From contig NZ_FMZZ01000011.1 in NCBI RefSeq assembly GCF_900101685.1, positions 117,855-181,854 of the forward strand: a stretch of DNA of 64,000 nt, written 5' to 3'. The translations under genes and the position numbers were made by a program. This DNA comes from Actinokineospora iranica. Its GTDB lineage: Bacteria; Actinomycetota; Actinomycetes; Mycobacteriales; Pseudonocardiaceae. Below are positions 60,251-64,000 of this stretch, in pieces. The notes under the pieces were generated by a model. That model had not been told where the DNA came from, searched no databases, and saw only the letters and a program-made list of their open reading frames with translations. Each line of letters begins with the position of its first letter. Positions within the stretch are counted from its first letter, which is position 1.

Positions 60251-60472
60251 ATGGGCAAGAAGGACGGGGCCATCGAGGTCGAAGGCCGCGTGGTCGAGCC
60301 ACTCCCCAACGCGATGTTCCGCGTCGAGTTGGAGAACGGCCACAAGGTCCTGGCACACATCAGCGGCAAGATGCGGCAGCACTACATCCGCATCCTGCCC
60401 GAGGACCGGGTCGTCGTAGAGCTTTCGCCCTACGACCTGTCCCGCGGCCGCATCGTCTACCGCTACAAGTGA
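60251..60472 (+). CDS. infA: Translation initiation factor IF-1
   Basis: A 73-residue OB-fold protein that blocks the A-site during initiation. [39 protein letters not shown] and [15 protein letters not shown] fit the family exactly. CGCGGAGG lies upstream. It heads the alpha-operon genes. Confidence 0.98.
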   Translation: MGKKDGAIEVEGRVVEPLPNAMFRVELENGHKVLAHISGKMRQHYIRILPEDRVVVELSPYDLSRGRIVYRYK

Positions 60473-60551
60473 CCCTCGGTCGCCAAGACCGGGAAGCCAC
60501 TACTGGTGTCCCCCGCCGGGGACACGCGGCCGAAGCAGGAGAACAGCAGAC

Positions 60552-60665
60552 GTGAAGGTCAACCCGAGCGTCAAGAAGATCTGCGACAAGTGCAAGGTGA
60601 TCCGCCGTCACGGCCGGGTCATGGTGATCTGCGAGAACCTGCGCCACAAGCAGCGCCAGGGCTGA
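60552..60665 (+). CDS. rpmJ: 50S ribosomal protein L36 (zinc-binding form)
   Basis: A 37-residue L36, too short for many gene finders. [20 protein letters not shown] with Cys11, Cys14, Cys27 and His32 forms the zinc ribbon, so this is the zinc-dependent form. GTG start with AGGAGAACAG upstream, 79 bp after infA. Confidence 0.96.
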   Translation: MKVNPSVKKICDKCKVIRRHGRVMVICENLRHKQRQG

Positions 60666-60844
60666 TCACCGCCTAGCGCTCGGTCACGGATCGACGCGAA
60701 GCGAGAACAAGACGACCTCCCCCTACCTGCCGGATCACACGGATCCGGCTCGCGCCCGGGCTCCAGGCCGGGTCCCAGACCTTGAGTCGGTCTGGGGCGG
60801 TGGGGGAGAAGACCTGGAGAAGAAACCAGAGGAGACATCGCCGA

Positions 60845-61225
60845 ATGGCACGACTCGCTGGCGTGGACCTTCCCCGCGAAAAGCGGCTGGAGATCGCGCT
60901 GACCTACATCTTCGGCATCGGCCGGACCCGCTCCAAGGAGCTGCTGGCCGCCACCGAGATCAACCCGGATGTGCGTGTGAAGGACCTCGGGGACGAGGAC
61001 CTGGTCAAGCTCCGGGAATACATCGAGGAAAACTTCAAGGTCGAGGGTGACCTCCGCCGCGAGGTGCAGGCCGACATTCGCCGGAAGATCGAGATCGGCT
61101 GCTACGAGGGCCTGCGGTGGCGCCGCGGTCTGCCCGTCCGCGGTCAGCGGACCAAGACCAACGCCCGTACCCGCAAGGGCCCGAAGAAGACGGTCGCCGG
61201 CAAGAAGAAGGCCGGAAAGAAGTGA
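60845..61225 (+). CDS. rpsM: 30S ribosomal protein S13
   Basis: A 126-residue S13 contacting the P-site tRNA and 50S. Blocks: [53 protein letters not shown] and a Lys-rich end. AGAGGAGA lies upstream. Confidence 0.98.
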   Translation: MARLAGVDLPREKRLEIALTYIFGIGRTRSKELLAATEINPDVRVKDLGDEDLVKLREYIEENFKVEGDLRREVQADIRRKIEIGCYEGLRWRRGLPVRGQRTKTNARTRKGPKKTVAGKKKAGKK

Positions 61226-61404
61226 CCAAGAGCTGCGAGACCGTGGTTCACGTCGTGCCTCAGCGCCGACGGAACCGGGCTTTCATGGCCCTTGCAGTCG
61301 CGCCCAAGTGCGCCCGCCCGGCAGCACTGCGCGATCTCTACGCGGACGCCGGATCGATTATCCGGAACGCAGCTCCCGAGATCACCACCTCGCGCACCAG
61401 CTAG
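61222..61404 (+). CDS. Doubtful 60-codon ORF between rpsM and rpsK
   Basis: GTG 61222 overlaps the rpsM stop by 4 bases (GTGA), and TAG 61402-61404 lies inside the ribosome-binding site of rpsK. The predicted peptide is basic, with [17 protein letters not shown] and an Ile/Ala end. I recognise no family. About 78 percent of its codons end in G or C, less than the ribosomal genes beside it, so it may be a chance frame in a 194-bp spacer. Confidence 0.25.
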   Translation: MTKSCETVVHVVPQRRRNRAFMALAVAPKCARPAALRDLYADAGSIIRNAAPEITTSRTS

Positions 61405-61419
61405 GAGAAACCCGAAGAC

Positions 61420-61827
61420 ATGCCACCGAAGTCGCGCACCGGCGCCGGAGTCAAGAAGGTCCGGCGCAAGGAAAAGAAGAACGTCTCGCACGGGCACGCC
61501 CACATCAAGAGCACGTTCAACAACACGATCGTCTCCATCACCGACCCCACCGGGGCCGTCATCGCGTGGGCCTCGTCCGGCCACGTGGGCTTCAAGGGCT
61601 CGCGCAAGTCGACTCCGTTCGCCGCGCAGATGGCCGCGGAGAACGCGGCCCGCAAGGCCGCCGAGCACGGCATGAAGAAGGTCGACGTGTTCGTCAAGGG
61701 CCCCGGCTCCGGCCGGGAGACCGCGATCCGGTCGCTGCAGGCGGCCGGTCTTGAGGTCGGCACCATCCAGGACGTGACCCCGCAGCCCCACAACGGCTGC
61801 CGCCCGCCCAAGCGGCGCCGGGTCTGA
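61420..61827 (+). CDS. rpsK: 30S ribosomal protein S11
   Basis: A 135-residue S11 of the platform. Blocks: [60 protein letters not shown] and [22 protein letters not shown] lies upstream. Confidence 0.98.
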   Translation: MPPKSRTGAGVKKVRRKEKKNVSHGHAHIKSTFNNTIVSITDPTGAVIAWASSGHVGFKGSRKSTPFAAQMAAENAARKAAEHGMKKVDVFVKGPGSGRETAIRSLQAAGLEVGTIQDVTPQPHNGCRPPKRRRV

Positions 61828-61850
61828 GGAACGGGGAGGAGTAAGAAGAA

Positions 61851-62456
61851 ATGGCACGCTACACCGGCCCCGCGACCCGCATCTCGCGTCGGCTCAAGGT
61901 CGACCTCGTCGGCGGCGACCAGGCGTTCGAGCGCCGTCCTTACCCGCCCGGCCAGCACGGCCGCGGTCGGATCAAGGAAAGCGAGTACCTGCTTCAGCTC
62001 CAGGAGAAGCAGAAGGCCCGCTACACCTACGGCATCCTCGAGCGGCAGTTCCGCAAGTACTACGAGGAGGCTGTGCGCCGCAAGGGCAAGACCGGCGAGG
62101 TCCTGCTCCAGCTGCTGGAGTCCCGTCTCGACAACGTGGTCTACCGCGCCGGGCTCGCCCGCACGCGCCGCCAGGCCCGTCAGCTCGTGAGCCACGGTCA
62201 CTTCATCGTGAACGGCAAGAAGGTCAACATCCCGAGCTACCAGGTGTCGAAGTTCGACATCATCGACGTGAAGCCCAAGTCGCTGCCGACGCTGCCGTTC
62301 GTGGCCGCCAAGGAGTCCTTCGGCGACCGTCCGATCCCGGGCTGGCTGCAGGTCGTGTCGTCGAACCTGCGGATCCTGGTGCACCAGCTCCCCGAGCGCG
62401 CGCAGATCGACGTGCCCGTGCAGGAGCAGCTCATCGTCGAGTTCTACTCGAAGTGA
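61851..62456 (+). CDS. rpsD: 30S ribosomal protein S4
   Basis: A 201-residue S4, primary binder of 16S and part of the mRNA entry tunnel. It has [20 protein letters not shown], a zinc-free N-terminal domain (no Cys motif), [20 protein letters not shown] and the S4 domain [20 protein letters not shown]. In E. coli S4 represses the alpha operon. Confidence 0.98.
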   Translation: MARYTGPATRISRRLKVDLVGGDQAFERRPYPPGQHGRGRIKESEYLLQLQEKQKARYTYGILERQFRKYYEEAVRRKGKTGEVLLQLLESRLDNVVYRAGLARTRRQARQLVSHGHFIVNGKKVNIPSYQVSKFDIIDVKPKSLPTLPFVAAKESFGDRPIPGWLQVVSSNLRILVHQLPERAQIDVPVQEQLIVEFYSK

Positions 62457-62463
62457 TCTTTAC

Positions 62464-62493
62464 CGGGGCGGCGGCTCCGAAGCCGCCGCCCCG
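62464..62493 (+). terminator. Hairpin between rpsD and rpoA
   Basis: CGGGGCGGCGGCT (62464-62476) pairs with AGCCGCCGCCCCG (62481-62493), 7 bp after the rpsD stop, with no U-tract. It may reduce read-through to rpoA or stabilise the upstream mRNA. Confidence 0.45.
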
Positions 62494-62571
62494 TCCTCGG
62501 CCTCCTGGCCGGGGACATCCCGTTCAGTCGGGCGTCAAATAGCGGTCGCCCAAGGGAAGGAAGAACCAACA

Positions 62572-63621
62572 GTGCTCATCTCACAGCGTCCAGGCCTTGC
62601 CGAGGAGCCGGTCAACGAGACCCGCTCCCGCTTCGTCATCGAGCCGCTCGAGCCCGGCTTCGGCTACACGCTGGGCAACTCGCTGCGGCGCACCCTGCTG
62701 TCCTCGATCCCCGGCGCCTCGGTCACCAGCATCCGCATCGACGGCGTGCTGCACGAGTTCACCACCGTGCCGGGGGTCAAGGAGGACGTCACCGACATCA
62801 TCCTCAACCTCAAGGAGCTTGTCGTCTCCTCGGAGGAGGACGAGCCGGTGACGATGTACCTGCGCAAGCAGGGCCCCGGTGAGGTCACCGCGGGAGACAT
62901 CGTGCCGCCCGCCGGTGTCACGGTCCACAACCCCGACCTGCACATCGCCACCCTGAACGGCAAGGGCAAGCTGGAGATCGAGCTCGTCGTCGAGCGCGGT
63001 CGCGGCTACGTCCCCGCCGTGCAGAACAAGCAGGCGGGCGCGGAGATCGGCCGCATCCCGGTCGACTCGATCTACTCGCCGGTCCTCAAGGTGACCTACA
63101 AGGTCGAGGCCACCCGCGTCGAGCAGCGCACCGACTTCGACAAGCTCATCCTCGATGTCGAGACCAAGCCGTCGATCACGCCGCGGGACGCTGTCGCGTC
63201 CGCCGGTAAGACGCTGGTCGAGCTGTTCGGGCTCGCCCGCGAGCTCAACGTGGACGCCGAGGGCATCGAGATCGGCCCGTCGCCGCAGGAAGCGGACACC
63301 ATCGCCGCCTACGCGATGCCGATCGAGGACCTCGACCTCACCGTGCGCTCCTACAACTGCCTCAAGCGCGAGGGCATCCACACCGTGGGTGAGCTCGTTT
63401 CGCGCAGCGAGGCGGACCTGCTGGACATCCGCAACTTCGGCGCCAAGTCGATCGACGAGGTCAAGATGAAGCTCGTCGGCCTCGGCCTCGCGCTCAAGGA
63501 CAGCCCGCCCGGGTTCGACCCGACGGCTGCCGCGGCGGACTACGCCACCGACAGCTGGTCGGACGGCTCGGACACCGGCAACGACGACGGCCAGGACTAC
63601 GCAGAGACGGAGCAGCTCTGA
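62572..63621 (+). CDS. rpoA: DNA-directed RNA polymerase subunit alpha
   Basis: A 349-residue alpha subunit. The N-terminal dimerisation domain has [20 protein letters not shown]; the C-terminal domain (about 255-315) has [20 protein letters not shown] and [20 protein letters not shown], the DNA- and activator-binding part. An acidic tail ends the chain. GTG start with AAGGAAG upstream. Confidence 0.98.
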   Translation: MLISQRPGLAEEPVNETRSRFVIEPLEPGFGYTLGNSLRRTLLSSIPGASVTSIRIDGVLHEFTTVPGVKEDVTDIILNLKELVVSSEEDEPVTMYLRKQGPGEVTAGDIVPPAGVTVHNPDLHIATLNGKGKLEIELVVERGRGYVPAVQNKQAGAEIGRIPVDSIYSPVLKVTYKVEATRVEQRTDFDKLILDVETKPSITPRDAVASAGKTLVELFGLARELNVDAEGIEIGPSPQEADTIAAYAMPIEDLDLTVRSYNCLKREGIHTVGELVSRSEADLLDIRNFGAKSIDEVKMKLVGLGLALKDSPPGFDPTAAAADYATDSWSDGSDTGNDDGQDYAETEQL

Positions 63622-63672
63622 GCCGTCCCTGCCGGGACTGCTTGAGCAGCGGATTTCCACAAGGAGCAAGGA

Positions 63673-64000
63673 ATGCCCACCCCAACGAAGGGCGCCCGTC
63701 TCGGCGGGGGCCCGGCCCATGAGCGGCTGATCCTGGCCAACCTGGCCACCGCGCTGTTCCAGCACGGCCGGATCACCACCACCGAGGCCAAGGCGAAGCG
63801 GCTGCGCCCGTACGCCGAGCGCCTGATCACCAAGGCCAAGCGCGGTGACCTGCACAACCGTCGCGAGATCATGAAGGTGATCCGCGACAAGGACGTCGTG
63901 CAGCGTCTCTGCGTCGAGATCGGCCCGTTCTTCAGCGACCGCGACGGCGGCTACACCCGGATCATCAAGACGATGCCGCGCAAGGGCGACAACGCGCCCA
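63673..64000 (+). CDS. rplQ: 50S ribosomal protein L17 (partial, runs off the window)
   Basis: The first 109 codons of L17: [40 protein letters not shown] and [20 protein letters not shown], which cover the conserved core. The C-terminus lies outside the window. AAGGAGCAAGG precedes the ATG, 51 bp after rpoA. Confidence 0.97.
   Translation, partial: MPTPTKGARLGGGPAHERLILANLATALFQHGRITTTEAKAKRLRPYAERLITKAKRGDLHNRREIMKVIRDKDVVQRLCVEIGPFFSDRDGGYTRIIKTMPRKGDNAP

Overview
The window is very GC-rich DNA whose gene order, coding bias and content point to an actinobacterium, most probably of the Pseudonocardiales (an inference from synteny and protein character, with no database search). It covers the main ribosomal-protein and RNA-polymerase region, tRNA-Trp-secE-nusG-rplKA-rplJL-(mce)-rpoBC-rpsLG-fusA-tuf-S10/spc/alpha operons, preceded by about 14 kb of mixed accessory genes.

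Layout. 1-7180: the end of an HtpX-type protease, rfbA, a YajQ-family gene, tRNA-Tyr, an orphan secreted protein, an ECF sigma factor with a membrane-anchored partner, a GNAT acetyltransferase and a PhzF-family protein. 7324-14700: a membrane-bound degenerate-GGDEF/EAL protein, tRNA-Thr, tRNA-Met, rpmG, a divergent azoR/marR pair, the dehydratase pair hadAB, an aminotransferase and tRNA-Trp. 14767-19889: secE, nusG, rplK, rplA, two small membrane proteins, rplJ, rplL. 20177-31989: a complete mce lipid-import locus (ATPase, two YrbE permeases, MceA-F, two Mce-associated proteins) lying between rplL and rpoB. 32323-39810: rpoB and rpoC. 39917-41224: a VapBC-like toxin-antitoxin pair and a proline-rich membrane protein. 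42189-46531: rpsL, rpsG, fusA, tuf. 46901-56712: rpsJ to rplO. 57299-59975: secY, adk, map. 60251-64000: infA, rpmJ, rpsM, rpsK, rpsD, rpoA and the start of rplQ.

Most genes work together in transcription, translation and protein export. The mce genes would form an ATP-driven envelope lipid importer, with the two associated proteins as stabilising or accessory subunits. Many operon genes are coupled by 4-base start/stop overlaps.

The most unusual signals lie outside the classical genes: (i) an intergenic repeat family at three loci, with about 60-bp forward units and an inverted terminal copy; (ii) six perfect copies of an 18-bp unit that repeats the last two codons and stop of rplL; (iii) a duplicated rplX translation start that creates a 28-codon ORF overlapping rplX; (iv) RpoB substitutions at two rifampicin-pocket positions; (v) co-varying hairpins after two tRNA genes; and (vi) a set of apparently leaderless genes.
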